A DNA stretch of 59,658 nucleotides from Mesorhizobium tamadayense (GTDB lineage Bacteria > Pseudomonadota > Alphaproteobacteria > Rhizobiales > Rhizobiaceae): contig NZ_RQXT01000045.1 of assembly GCF_003863365.1 (NCBI RefSeq), positions 1 through 59,658 of the forward strand, given 5' to 3'. The notes beneath the pieces were generated by a model, which was not told the DNA's origin, did not search any database, and was given only the letters and a program-made list of their open reading frames with translations. Shown piece by piece: positions 44,902-54,579 of this stretch; position 1 is the stretch's first letter, and each line of letters starts with the position of its first letter. Position numbers and translations under genes: made by a program.

Positions 44902-46518
44902 GTGGCGCTCAAACCAGATTACGACGTTATAATCGTTGGCGGTGGGCACAACGGGTTGACAACAGCCGGTTACCTCGCACGCGCCGGCATCAAGACGATT
45001 GTACTGGAAAGACGCGGCGTTATTGGAGGCGCGGCGGTCACTGAAGAGTTCCACCCGGGCTTCCGCAACTCAGTCTGCTCATATGTTGTGAGCCTACTTC
45101 ATCCGAAAGTTATCCGCGATTTGGAGCTCGGAGCCCACGGCTTGAAAATCGTGGAACGGCCTAGCTCGAGCTACCTACCTTTGCCCGATGGCGGCGCCAT
45201 GGTCGTACCTGGCGACGTTGACGCAGCAGTGCGAGAAATCGCCAAGTTTTCACGGCTCGATGCCGAACGATTTCGCGTCTTCGATGATCAATTGCAAATT
45301 ATTGCTGACGTAATTCGAGGCACATTGCTTGAAACACCTCCAAACATCGGCGGTGGAGTCGGGGACTTGCTCACACTCCTGACCTCAGGCAATCGTTTCC
45401 GTAAGCTGAAACCTGCCATGCAGCGAGAGTTCATAGACTTGATGACGATGAGCATCGGCGACTACCTGAACGAATGGTTCGAATTCGATCCACTCAAGGG
45501 AAATCTCGGGTATGAATCGATCGTCGGAAACATGGTCAGCCCCTATCACCCGGGGAGTGCCTATGTCCTTATCCATCACGCGCTGGGGGAACTCAACGGC
45601 AAAAAGGGTGCGTGGGGACATGCCATTGGCGGCATGGGCTCAATCACTCAAGCAATGGCACGGTCGGCGGAGTCGAAGGGCGCTGAAGTCCGCGTAAGTG
45701 CTGGGGTACGCGAAGTAATCGTGGAAAGAGGGGCTGCACGAGGCGTTGTGTTGGAAGATGGCAGTGTCATTCGAGCACGTGCTATCGCCGCCAACGTAGG
45801 CCCAAAATTGCTATATCTCAAACTGATCGACCAATCAGCACTCGACTCAGAGTTCCTTCGCCAAATCCAGGGATGGCGTTGCCGCTCCGGGTCTTTTCGG
45901 ATGAATCTCGCTCTATCGGAGATGCCGCGCTTTAACGGATTAGACCTAGCAACCGATCCTAAAACGGCCCTCAGCGGCGGAATTCACATAGCATGGTCGC
46001 TCGACTACCTCGAGCGTGCCTATGACGATGCCAAGCGCGGCTCCTGGTCAAAGGAGCCGGTAGTCTCAATGAACATTCCGAGCCTTTACGACGGAAGCCT
46101 CGCACCTCAGGGGCGTCACGTTATGAGCGTCTTTTGCCAGCACTTCCATCCTCAGCTTTCTGGCGGTAAGACCTGGGACGACGTAAAGACAGAAGTGGCT
46201 GACCTGATCATCGCGACCATTGGTAAATACGCTCCAAATCTCAAATCGAGCATCCTCGGCCGGCAGGTACTGACACCGTTGGACTTGGAACGTGAGTTCG
46301 GCCTAGTCGGAGGCGACATCTTCCACGGCGCCCTGCACCTGGATCAGCTTTATTCTATGCGACCGGTGGGGGGCTATGCTCAATATCGCGGTCCCATACC
46401 CAACCTCTATATGTGCGGTTCCGGGACTCATCCTGGAGGCGGCGTTTCTGGCATGCCCGGCCACAACGCCGCACGGGAGATCATTAGAGATTTCAAGAGG
46501 CGTCGCATGGCCGCTTGA
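44902..46518 (+). CDS. FAD-dependent oxidoreductase (phytoene dehydrogenase/PYROXD2-like)
   Basis: A 538-residue flavoprotein beginning most likely at GTG 44902, which has GAGGAA six bases ahead; a TTG at 44881 would add seven residues. FAD site DYDVIIVGGGHNGLTTAGYL and LERRGVIGGAAVTEE; a large substrate domain; C-terminal NLYMCGSGTHPGGGVSGMPG with HNAAREIIRDF. This branch (carotenoid isomerase and PYROXD2 relatives) covers amine and C-C oxidations with unknown substrates in bacteria. It is alone on its strand behind a distinctive inverted repeat. Confidence 0.88.
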   Translation: MALKPDYDVIIVGGGHNGLTTAGYLARAGIKTIVLERRGVIGGAAVTEEFHPGFRNSVCSYVVSLLHPKVIRDLELGAHGLKIVERPSSSYLPLPDGGAMVVPGDVDAAVREIAKFSRLDAERFRVFDDQLQIIADVIRGTLLETPPNIGGGVGDLLTLLTSGNRFRKLKPAMQREFIDLMTMSIGDYLNEWFEFDPLKGNLGYESIVGNMVSPYHPGSAYVLIHHALGELNGKKGAWGHAIGGMGSITQAMARSAESKGAEVRVSAGVREVIVERGAARGVVLEDGSVIRARAIAANVGPKLLYLKLIDQSALDSEFLRQIQGWRCRSGSFRMNLALSEMPRFNGLDLATDPKTALSGGIHIAWSLDYLERAYDDAKRGSWSKEPVVSMNIPSLYDGSLAPQGRHVMSVFCQHFHPQLSGGKTWDDVKTEVADLIIATIGKYAPNLKSSILGRQVLTPLDLEREFGLVGGDIFHGALHLDQLYSMRPVGGYAQYRGPIPNLYMCGSGTHPGGGVSGMPGHNAAREIIRDFKRRRMAA

Positions 46519-46799
46519 CGGGGATTCGGCAGACAGCGATGGCGAGCGCATCCAGAAATTGAGCGAGTGCGCTTCTCCCTAGGAGATCTTGGGACGGCGC
46601 ACAGGCGTGGCGTCGCGCATGGCCGCCGCGGTGTAAGCGTCGATTCCGAACGCAGCAAATCTCCGATTGGCGACATCATAGATGCTCCCTGCCTTCAGCT
46701 TGCATAAAGAATAAATGACGGCGGCCGCACGGTATCGATGTAGCGAGCAACCGCCTCAGCCACAGAGGAAACTAACGGGCAAATCTGCGGCTGCCGACA

Positions 46800-47249
46800 C
46801 GCTTCAGGATGACCTGAGGCACGCCTCGTTGCAGGATTCTGGGACGAACGAGCGAAATGCCACCACTTCGCTGCTGCGCATCCCAGGCTCGTCTGTCTCC
46901 ACATCGGCCAACGTGCGCTGTACGTCGGGCCAATCTGGGGCATACGGCAGCGCGACTCCTGTCGATAAAGCCGGGGACTGCAAATCGGCGAATCGGCGCT
47001 GCTATGCGGTCCGCACACATTCCCTGATTTGCCGCGTAGCGTCTCATCATACTTCGCAAATAGAGCTGTCGTTGTCGTGCAAATCGAGAATGCGCACCAG
47101 GTCCAACTGGCAGGCGGCGATCTTGCACAGCGTCTCAAGCTTGATGCCGATTGCTTGCAATGGGCAAGATAGAGGAGCCGCTTCCTGAGCAATGGAGCGG
47201 AACGATACCGTGCGATCGCATGCGGTCGGCTAAAAAGAACCTCAAACAT
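46800..47249 (-). pseudogene. Tyrosine recombinase pseudogene, several frames
   Basis: Starts at ATG 47249 (MFEVLFSRPHAIARYRSAP then LLYLAHCKQSA). Another frame then gives IKLETLCKIAACQLDLVRIL, and a third gives LPYAPDWPDVQRTLADVETD. Together these resemble the N-terminal and early catalytic parts of a phage-type integrase of the kind found in rhizobial recombinase elements. No catalytic Arg, His or Tyr boxes are intact. A further minus-strand frame ending at 46579 (GSIYDVANRRFAAFGIDAYT) was not recognised. Confidence 0.55.
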
Positions 47250-47565
47250 AATCTAGGTCTCCTTGTTGTTGGCGCTTGGATCATGACATCGGATGTGCCT
47301 CAGAAAGTTATGTTGCGGGGATTGCTTGGAATCGCCTGAAACTCAGGGAGAACCGGAGCCTCCGCAGCATAATTCCGTGCGCAACATCTTACCGTTAGGA
47401 CTAACCCGCTCCGCGATTGCGGAGCGGCAAGGAGGGTGTGTGCCGCCGGCGTAGTGTTGATCGCGTCGTCGTCTGTCGCGCTGGTCATGTGTCCACAACA
47501 AGCTCCGACTGCGTCAGCATGGAGTGGCTGCTTGCAGCCCATTCCATCGGACAAAGGAGCTTGTC
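47250..47565. other. Intergenic stretch with no recognisable gene
   Basis: About 315 bp between two recombinase remnants facing away from each other. No credible frame; only the ribosome site AAAGGAGC (47553-47560) for the gene at 47566 stands out. Confidence 0.4.
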
Positions 47566-47970
47566 ATGACTCACCTTCGCCAGCGCATGAGCGAGGACAT
47601 GCAGGTGCGCAACTTCGCGCTCAACACCCAGCTGTCGTATCTGCAACAGGTCTCGCTGTTTGCCCGCCACTTCGGCAAGTCGCCGGACTTGCTCGGGCGA
47701 GAGGACATTCGGACCTATCAGGTCTATCTGGCCAACGAGAAGAAGCTGTCGCCCGGCTCGATTCACACCGCCATTGCGGCGCTGCACTTTCTCTACACTG
47801 TGACGCTCGAGCGGTACTGGCCGCCTGAAGAGGTCCTCCCGCTTCCCAAGAAGCCGCAGAGGCTGCCGATCGTCCTCAGTCTCGAAGAAGTTCAGCGGTT
47901 CCTCGGTTGCGTCCTCGACGTCAAACACCACGCCCTCCTGACCACTTGCTATGCCGCCGGCTTGAACCGA
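47566..47970 (+). pseudogene. Tyrosine recombinase, N-terminal part, truncated
   Basis: ATG 47566 with a strong ribosome site opens MTHLRQRMSEDMQVRNFALN, QLSYLQQVSLFARHFGKSPD and EVQRFLGCVLDVKHHALLTT, then CYAAGL, typical of the core-binding domain and the start of the catalytic domain of integron-like and IS91-associated integrases. Just before the first catalytic Arg (normally after AAGLR) the sequence becomes the complement of an IS66 tnpC fragment. So it is cut off by IS66 debris. Confidence 0.75.
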
Positions 47971-48365
47971 CCATTCTCTGGCTGTCGATGCCCGTGGGCT
48001 TGCTGAACCGCTTCCGAGATACGGGAGCAGCGCCGGCAGGCGTATTTCGGACGCCGGGTGACCAGCACGCGGAACTGTGCCGGAATGACGTCGAGCCGCT
48101 CGGCGACGTCCTCGCCGATCTTCGCCATTTCACCGGAGCCGCACGGGCACAGCGTGCTCTCCGGCTCGACGACCCGCTCCACGCGCGGCAGATGGGCGGG
48201 CAAGTGGCTGTGGTTGCTGTTGCGTTGGCGCGTCTGGCCGCCCGACCGGCCCTTGATGATCGCCTCGGCCTTTTCCTGAGCGGCGTCGAGCACGCCCTGG
48301 GGCCCGCGTCTTCAAGCGGCAGGTTGTACTGTTGCGGGCTCAGTTTTTCCGATTCGAGCCGAGAC
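47971..48365 (-). pseudogene. tnpC: IS66 tnpC fragment
   Basis: On the minus strand EKLSPQQYNLPLEDA, then after a frame change DAAQEKAEAIIKGRSGG, ESTLCPCGSGEMAKIGEDVA and RRPKYACRRCSRISEAVQQA: the coiled-coil end and zinc-finger region of TnpC. It is cut on both sides. It shares the QYxLPLEDx block with the remnant at 31850, so it comes from a related IS66. Confidence 0.7.
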
Positions 48366-48408
48366 GGTGCCGCAAATTGATAGGTCCCGGTTACAATAAA
48401 TTTACACA

Positions 48409-48435
48409 ATCGTTGCGATTGCAAGATCGCCAACG
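48409..48435. promoter_or_regulatory. Inverted repeat upstream of the ATP-grasp gene
   Basis: TCGTTGCGAT (48409-48418) pairs with ATCGCCAACGA (48425-48435) with one bulged C, loop TGCAAG. It lies 120 bases before the ATG at 48558 and could be an operator or an old terminator. Confidence 0.35.
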
Positions 48436-48557
48436 ATGGTACGTTCTCCAGCAACTTTAATGGCGGCGCCACCGCAAGTCTGAGTTCAGGGACGGCTGAA
48501 ACAGTAATGCAGATTTACGCTCGGACCGCCGCGCGGCAGAAAAGTCGGGGTATCAGC

Positions 48558-49811
48558 ATGGCAAGACAAGCGCTCATCCTGGTTGAAGGTGCAAGCAATA
48601 TGCTGCGATACCTGCAAGCGGCTCAGCGTCTTAGCCTTCATCCAATTATCCTGTCGGCTGATCCAGCTCAGTACGACTATCTTGCGGCGGAAAGCTACGA
48701 GGCAATCCGTGTCGATACAGACAATCTCGATGCGCTGATCCGCGAATGTTCCCGGCTGGGTGCGACCTATGACATTGCCGGCATTACGGGCGCCTTGGAG
48801 GACTTCTATGCGACAGTCGGCAAGCTCTGCCGGCATTTCGATCTACCTGGGCCGAACCCCGCATCCATCGAACGATGCTGCGATAAATTCGCTCAACGTC
48901 AACTCCTCGCGCAGGCCGGCGTTCCAATTCCTGCTTATCGCGTGGCAGCGAATGCGAGGGACATAGAAAGCTGTGCTGCGGAGATCGGCTTGCCAGTGGT
49001 TCTTAAGCCAACCGTAGGCAGCGGCAGCAGCGGTGTCCGATTGTGTCGCAACGTCGATGAGTTAGCCGAACATACGACCTATCTGTTGGGCGGAAAGCAC
49101 GTGCCTCCGTCTTCGTTAAAGCAACGCAAATGGCAGTCTTCGCCGAGGATACTGGTCGAAGAATGCGCACAAGGCCCCCAGTATTGCGCTGCAATAATGG
49201 GAAATGAGGTCATTGGTATTTCGGCCTGTGATTTCGCTTCCCCGCCGCACTTTGTCTCTCGTGAGTGGACCTATCCGGCCCTGCTGACTGACGACGAGTA
49301 TGGGCGTATCGCCGATGTTTCGCTGAGCTGTTTGCAAGCTCTCGGCCTTGGCTGGGGGCCAACGAACATTGACCTCTCGTGGACGAAACGTGGCCCAGTC
49401 GTCATCGAAGTCAATCCGCGTCTTGGTGGCGCGCCCGCACCTCAGCTCGTCGAACTGGCTTACGGTGTCGATCTCGTCACCGAGCACATCAAGCTCGTGA
49501 TCGGCAGCGAATGGGATGTGCGCAAAAGGCATTCGGATGTTGCGACCGCGCGGTTCCTGATTCCTGATCGCGATGGCATCTTCGATTGGGTCGATGGCGA
49601 CAGTCAGGCAGCTGCCATACCAGGTATCGCCGAGGTCAAACTCTATCTTAAACCCAAGGCGCTGATCGTCAGGAAAGGCGACTACCGAGACTCCATCGGA
49701 TATGTCGTCGCCGCTTCAGCCAGCCACGCTCGGACAGAGGCGATACTTCAGCGTGCCATCGGCTTAATCGGTTGGTCGATCACACCATTCCCGAAATTTT
49801 CGTCCTCTTAG
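48558..49811 (+). CDS. ATP-grasp family ligase
   Basis: A 417-residue ATP-grasp enzyme, expected to activate a carboxylate as acyl phosphate and join it to an amine or thiol. Seen: N-terminal pre-ATP-grasp part (LILVEGASNMLRYLQAAQRL), ATP-binding loop VLKPTVGSGSSGVRLC near residue 154, RILVEECAQGPQY, and the Mg site VIEVNPRLGGAPAPQLVE. The C-terminal region resembles the extra domain of L-amino-acid ligases. The stop TAG is made from TTA plus the first G of the IS5-type remnant that begins at 49811, so the natural C-terminus may have been altered. It stands alone among IS debris; product unknown. Confidence 0.85.
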   Translation: MARQALILVEGASNMLRYLQAAQRLSLHPIILSADPAQYDYLAAESYEAIRVDTDNLDALIRECSRLGATYDIAGITGALEDFYATVGKLCRHFDLPGPNPASIERCCDKFAQRQLLAQAGVPIPAYRVAANARDIESCAAEIGLPVVLKPTVGSGSSGVRLCRNVDELAEHTTYLLGGKHVPPSSLKQRKWQSSPRILVEECAQGPQYCAAIMGNEVIGISACDFASPPHFVSREWTYPALLTDDEYGRIADVSLSCLQALGLGWGPTNIDLSWTKRGPVVIEVNPRLGGAPAPQLVELAYGVDLVTEHIKLVIGSEWDVRKRHSDVATARFLIPDRDGIFDWVDGDSQAAAIPGIAEVKLYLKPKALIVRKGDYRDSIGYVVAASASHARTEAILQRAIGLIGWSITPFPKFSSS

Positions 49812-50165
49812 AGACTGTTTTGAAAATCGGCTTGCTATGGGTTCTGTCTGAGGCTGGGTTATGATTCAAGCTGTGGATGTGGACAGAGCAGAGCCGTGGC
49901 CGGATGGCCCAGATTGCCAAAGAGACCAAGCGCTACCCGTCTGATTTGACGGACGAGGAGTGGGAGCAGTTCGCACCGCTGATGCCCAAACCTGGGCGTC
50001 GTGGCCGTCCGCGCGAGGTGGAATTCCAGGAGGTGGTCAACGCCGTGCGCTACCTGGTCCGCTCTCGTTGCGGTTGGCGGATGCTGCCGATCCATTTCGG
50101 GCCTGGCAGACGGTCTACAGCTGTTGGCGCGGCGTTTTTTGTTCCAGACCATCCACGACGTGGCG
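49811..50165 (+). pseudogene. IS5-family transposase remnant
   Basis: The left end GAGACTGTTTTGAAAATCGG starts at 49811. ATG 49904 opens MAQIAKETKRYPSDLTDEEW, EQFAPLMPKPGRRGRPREVE and YLVRSRCGWRMLPIHF, the DUF4096 N-terminal region of IS5-type transposases. A frame change near 50095 leads to WQTVYSCW, and after TIHDVALM near 50170 the sequence switches to a recombinase. The DDE core is absent. Confidence 0.75.
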
Positions 50166-50169
50166 CTGA

Positions 50170-51037
50170 TGCCAAAGCGTCGAGGTGTTTCCGCCCGATC
50201 CGCAAGTCGTCGGGCTGTACATCACCGCTTGCGCATCCGGCACGACCACCGGCGACAAGACGCCAAACTCCGTGTCGACGGTCGAACGCCGGCTCTCGTC
50301 GCTGACCTGTAACTACGCTCAGCGCGGCCAGCCGCTGGACCGCAAGGATCGGCACATCGCCACCCTGATGGCCGGCATCCGCAACAAGCACGCCGCCCCG
50401 CCGCGGCAGAAGGAAGCGATCCTTCCCGAGGATCTGATCGCCATGCTGGAAACACTTGAACGCGCAAGCTTGCACGGCCTGCGCGACCGCGCCATGCTGC
50501 TGCTCGGCTTCGCCGGCGGCTTGCGCCGCTCCGAGATCGTGGGGCTGGATGTCAGTCGCGACCAGACCGAGGACGGCCGCGGCTGGGTCGAGATCCTCGA
50601 CAAGGGCATGCTCGTTTCCCTCCGCGGCAAGACCGGCTGGCGGGAGGTCGAAGTCGGGCGCAGCTCGTCCGATGCCACCTGCCCGGTCGTGGCCCTGGAG
50701 ACCTGGCTCAAGCTCGCGCGCATCGCGCACGGACCGTTGTTCCGGCGCGTCACCGGCCAGGGCAAGGCGTTGGCGCCGATCGGCTCAACGACCAGGAGGT
50801 CGCCCGCCTGGTCAAGCGGACCGCGCTGGCGGCCGGCGTACGCGGCGACCTGCCGGAAGGCGAACGAGCAAAGCTCTTTGCTGGCCATTCGCTGCGCGCT
50901 GGCCTCGCCTCCTCGGCCGAAGTCGATGAGCGCTATGTGCAGAAGCAACTCGGCCATACCAGCGCCGAGATGACCCGCAGGTATCAGCGGCGGCGTGACC
51001 GCTTCCGGGTCAACCTCACCAAGGCGTCCGTGCTCTG
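50170..51037 (+). pseudogene. Tyrosine recombinase, N-terminally truncated and frameshifted
   Basis: Begins inside the core-binding domain (STVERRLSSLTCNYAQRGQP). The catalytic domain has RDRAMLLLGFAGGLRRSEIV with the first Arg. A frameshift near 50785 moves to DQEVARLVKRTALAAGVRGD, then FAGHSLRAGLASSAEVDERY (His-x-x-Arg) and VQKQLGHTSAEMTRRYQRR with the second His and Tyr, ending at 51037. All catalytic boxes can be found across two frames, so decay is fairly recent. Confidence 0.8.
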
Positions 51038-51079
51038 AAAAGCCCCCTCCCCTCCCCCGGTTGATCGCTGGTGAGGCGG

Positions 51080-51382
51080 TCAGGTTCTTTGAGGTGATGA
51101 CAACGCCTCGTCGAGCACAGCGAGCGCTACGTCCAGACTGTCGGCGGCCGACGCTTCGTACTCAGGCATGATCATCAGCTGCGCGATCGCGCGGCCGACG
51201 AATTCCGGGTTGAGCGTTTCCATCCGCTGTCTGGTGCGAGCGACCTGTTCTGGGAGCGCACGCAGAGCGTTGACGACCTCGTCCAGTTGCGACCGGGCTG
51301 CGGCGGCGATGTCGAAGATGTCGCGCGGTTTGGCTTCCGATCCCCGGTAATATACCTTCTTAGCGATAATTTCCGGAAGGCC
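51080..51382 (-). pseudogene. AbiEii-type nucleotidyltransferase toxin, C-terminal fragment
   Basis: From about 51382 the minus strand reads LPEIIAKKVYYRGSEAKPRD, IFDIAAAARSQLDEV, then EQVARTRQRMETLNPEFVGR and a stop at 51080. The EIIAKKxxYRGxxxxPRDIFD block is typical of AbiEii/AbiGii-type nucleotidyltransferase toxins. The catalytic N-terminal half is lost; upstream of 51382 the frame crosses the start of another old gene. No antitoxin is visible. Confidence 0.5.
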
Positions 51383-51392
51383 AGAGCCCGAA

Positions 51393-52437
51393 AATGACCG
51401 AGCAAAAACCCGTCCGCCTGCCTCCGCTTCCGTCGAAACCGTGCTAGCGGGTTTAGAGCCGCAGTCAGCCGACGTCGAATTCTCCCCTGCCCGGAACAAA
51501 GCCTTTCCGGGCCTCGTCTTCACCGTCGCGACCATCGACGATCCATACTGGTGCAACCCTCACGACGTTGTCGCTGCCGACTGGCGACCATCGCGCCTGG
51601 GTCGAGCATGAACTGGCCGAGGTCGGCGATGACCTCAACGCCTTCTGGTATCGGCATCGCCAGAGCGAGGAAAAATTCGCCGAATCGCGCGGCGCCAGCG
51701 CCTTCGCCTTTGCCCCGACCGGGCCCGGCGTTGCGGACTTCGTGCAGGTCTCGCTCGGCCGCGAGATCGAGTTTCTGGCCCGCCCGGTGGTCGACCGACT
51801 ATCGCCCCCGGAACGTCGACGATCTGTTCGAATCGCCTGGATTTTGCGCGGGCCGGCGGTCGAGGCACAACAGCTCGCAGGGCCCAGTCTACCGGCTGCG
51901 CGGCCGTTCCGGCGGCGGCATCGTCCACAGTTTTCTGGCCCGCCGGACCTCAGTCGAACGCGAACTGCGCGAGGCGCAGCGGCCCGAGCAGGAAAACCGT
52001 GTCATCCGTGAGGTCGGGCCAGATGGCACGCGCGACATCGCGTTTTTCGACGCCAATCCCGACTGGTTCGATTTCGTGCCGCTTTCTTGTTGCCTGGGAG
52101 CGATCGAGTGCCGCCGCCGACTGCATCTTTGCGCACCGGGCCTTCGACATCCACGACCTCGAGGATCGCGGCCGGCGCGAGATCAGATTTATTCCGCGGC
52201 CCCTCAAAATGCCGGCTGAGCGGCTGCTCGCCGACGAAGGCGTCTCCGCGCACCGCCTGATGGAGCGGATCGAGGCGATCGACACCGAAATCGCCCTGCC
52301 CTTCGCCTGGTTCTTTCTGATCACCAAGGCCACTGGGTCGATCCGAATGTCGGTCACGCGATCGCCGAAGGCCTGCGCACGGGCCGGGTGCGGCAACCCG
52401 ATCAGGACGCCGCCATTCTGCTCGCCTGGGCGGATTA
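51393..52437 (+). pseudogene. Decayed inverted copy of the unknown gene at 58437-59531
   Basis: Starts MTEQKPVRLP after a ribosome-like GGAAGG and can be followed through several frames: GDHRAWVEHELAEVGDDLNA, FAFAPTGPGVADFVQVSLGR, GPVYRLRGRSGGGIVH, REVGPDGTRDIAFFDANPDW, ADEGVSAHRLMERIEAIDTE. Each has a close match in the intact protein on the other side of repABC. Multiple stops and frame changes show that it is dead. Confidence 0.85.
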
Positions 52438-52449
52438 AACCGTGTCTAT

Positions 52450-52620
52450 TTGGAGCGAGCACCATGGACTGCGGCTCCCGAACCTGCATCAGACGCAAAA
52501 CTGTGGCGCGCCGAGGCGCTTAACATGCGGGATTCGGTGCTGCCCCTCCGATCGTCGCGCGTTTTTGGTCTGCATCTTGTCCGACGACGATGTCAAGACA
52601 CTGCGCCATTCCCCCGTTTG
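52450..52620 (+). pseudogene. Decayed start of the recombinase partner, inverted copy
   Basis: Reads PEPASDAKLWRAEALNMRDS then, in another frame, ILSDDDVKTLRH and a stop. It matches PKPVPDQKLRRAEALDALDS and LLTDDDVATLRHLAKEG at the start of the tyrosine recombinase at 57259-58428. It follows the decayed copy at 51393 in the same order as the intact pair. Confidence 0.75.
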
Positions 52621-53111
52621 AGGCGGCTGCGCGACGGCAGCTTAGCGTTTCGATTGGAATCGGGAAGTAAAAGCGACACCGGCTTCGCTAGAGTGGACCT
52701 TTCGTCGAAGTGGTCTCACCGAGACGCGATTTGGCATCTGTCGGGAACGATCTTCGAGGGGTCTGGGCGACGAGCGCTGTCACATTTTCGTCTGGTGAGC
52801 GAACTCGGCACCGTTGTTCCGTCCTCACACTTGGCGATTATCGTAGGCGACGGGCTGATGAGCGCTGCGCCCTCTTCTCCGGCCAGCTATCGGTTGGAAA
52901 CGCTTGGCTTAACTTCTGCAAGAGAGACGAAAGATGACATGCCGCTTTGCAATGTCGGGTCAGCGCGCGGTCGAGTTTGATCTGCGGATATTCGTCAGAA
53001 GGTCAATGTCGCGATCACTTGCCAGGCACCGGGGCGGGTCGCCTAAGGAAGCCGATAAGAATTTGCGCGGGACACTTGGGCAAGCAGGATTTGTGCTTGG
53101 GATAAGCAGGC
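52621..53111. other. Intergenic stretch upstream of the replication region
   Basis: About 490 bp without a recognisable gene, probably further decayed sequence. The replication-region signals begin with the palindrome at 53112. Confidence 0.4.
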
Positions 53112-53127
53112 TTTGTCCGCAGACAAA
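53112..53127. promoter_or_regulatory. parS-like palindrome upstream of repA
   Basis: TTTGTCCGCAGACAAA, a perfect inverted repeat apart from the two central steps, of the GC-centred form known for RepB binding sites of repABC plasmids. It shares TTTGTCnGCnGACAAA with the site between repA and repB. It lies 188 bases before the repA start. Confidence 0.7.
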
Positions 53128-53299
53128 ATCGCCGAATTGTGTAGCAAACACAGTTGCATGAATCACATGATACGATCCTATCCTGAGACCATTAAGCTTT
53201 TGTTAACTTTAAATTTCTTGCCCGGGCGAACGAATCGGACATAATGACGGTTGCTTGGCGCTTTTACGTCAAAAATCGTTTTTAGAGAGTCTCGATCGA

Positions 53300-54508
53300 A
53301 TGAACGTGAGTTCGCCCGTTCCTACGAAAATCCCACTGCTGTTCGAGAAAAGTATCCTCGATCAGGGCGACCAGATATCGAAGAAGTTGCACCTGCTTTC
53401 GATGCAGCGCTTCCCTCCCCACGCAAAGAAAAATCTTCGTTCGTTCTCGCTGGCGGAGGTTGCCACGCATCTGGGGGTTTCCCAGAGCCATCTGAAGAAA
53501 CTGCATCTGGAAGGAAAGGGACCGGTGCCTGAAACCTCGACGTCGGGCAGACGCTCGTACACTGCTGAACAGATGCTTGAGCTGCGCCAGTATCTCGACC
53601 AGTACGGTCGATCCGACGCCCGCATGTATGTTCCCCATCGGCGACCGAGCGAGAAGCTTCAGATTTTGGCTGTGGTTAATTTCAAGGGGGGCAGCGGGAA
53701 GACCACTACCGCTGCCCACCTCGCCCAATACCTTGCGCTTACCGGGCACCGTGTCCTAGCTGTCGATCTCGATCCGCAGGCGTCGCTTTCTTCGTTGCAT
53801 GGGTTCCAACCTGAACTAGACCAGACGAAGTCGCTTTACGACGCGATTCGTTATGACGACGAGAGGGTGCCTCTCTCGGAAATCATCAAGCCAACGAATT
53901 TCCCGGGCTTGGACATCGTCCCAGCGAACCTAGAGCTGCAGGAATTCGAATACGACACCCCTCTGGCAATGACGGACAAGTCTTCGAATGTGGGCAGGGC
54001 GTTTTTCACGCGCATCTCGAAGGCATTGATGGAGGTCGACGATCGCTACGATGTCATAGTTATCGATTGTCCGCCGCAGCTTGGCTATCTGACGATCACC
54101 GCATTAACCGCGGCGACCTCAGTGTTGATCACGATCCATCCGCAAATGCTCGATGTTATGAGCATGGGCCAGTTTCTGCTGATGCTCGGGAACATCCTGG
54201 AGCCGATCAGGGCAGCCGGTGCGGAGGTGAATCTGGAGTGGTATCGCTATCTTGTTACTCGATTCGAACCCACGGATCAGCCGCAAGCGCAGATGGTGGC
54301 GTTCCTGCATACGCTGTTCGGCGAATTCATTCTCAAGAACCAGATGCTGAAATCAACGGCGATTTCCGATGCGGGGATTACCAAGCAGACCCTCTACGAA
54401 GTCGAAAAGAATGCGATGACCCGTTCCACATACGAGCGAGCGATGGAAGCCTTGGACGTCGTAAACGGCGAAATCGTAGCTTTGATTCATGAAGCATGGG
54501 GACGTTGA
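53300..54508 (+). CDS. repA: Plasmid partition ATPase RepA (ParA type)
   Basis: A 402-residue partition ATPase of the repABC system; with ADP it also represses its own operon. ATG 53300 (MNVSSPVPTKIPLLF) is preferred; the frame runs back to a TTG at 53255. N-terminal helix-turn-helix (SLAEVATHLGVSQSHLKKLHL) at 50-70, deviant Walker A VNFKGGSGKTTTAAH at 127-140, A' box DVIVIDCPPQLGYLT, and DLDPQASLSS. Length is usual for RepA. It is followed after one base by a parS-like site and then repB. Confidence 0.95.
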   Translation: MNVSSPVPTKIPLLFEKSILDQGDQISKKLHLLSMQRFPPHAKKNLRSFSLAEVATHLGVSQSHLKKLHLEGKGPVPETSTSGRRSYTAEQMLELRQYLDQYGRSDARMYVPHRRPSEKLQILAVVNFKGGSGKTTTAAHLAQYLALTGHRVLAVDLDPQASLSSLHGFQPELDQTKSLYDAIRYDDERVPLSEIIKPTNFPGLDIVPANLELQEFEYDTPLAMTDKSSNVGRAFFTRISKALMEVDDRYDVIVIDCPPQLGYLTITALTAATSVLITIHPQMLDVMSMGQFLLMLGNILEPIRAAGAEVNLEWYRYLVTRFEPTDQPQAQMVAFLHTLFGEFILKNQMLKSTAISDAGITKQTLYEVEKNAMTRSTYERAMEALDVVNGEIVALIHEAWGR

Positions 54509-54509
54509 C

Positions 54510-54525
54510 TTTGTCTGCTGACAAA
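54510..54525. promoter_or_regulatory. parS-like palindrome between repA and repB
   Basis: TTTGTCTGCTGACAAA lies directly after the repA stop. Same outer bases and GC centre as the copy at 53112. Two sites in one cassette fit RepB spreading or bridging between them. Confidence 0.75.
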
Positions 54526-54579
54526 AGCGGACATTTGCCAAATGTATTCAATGGACTACGCGCTATCTGGAGGTAAAAT

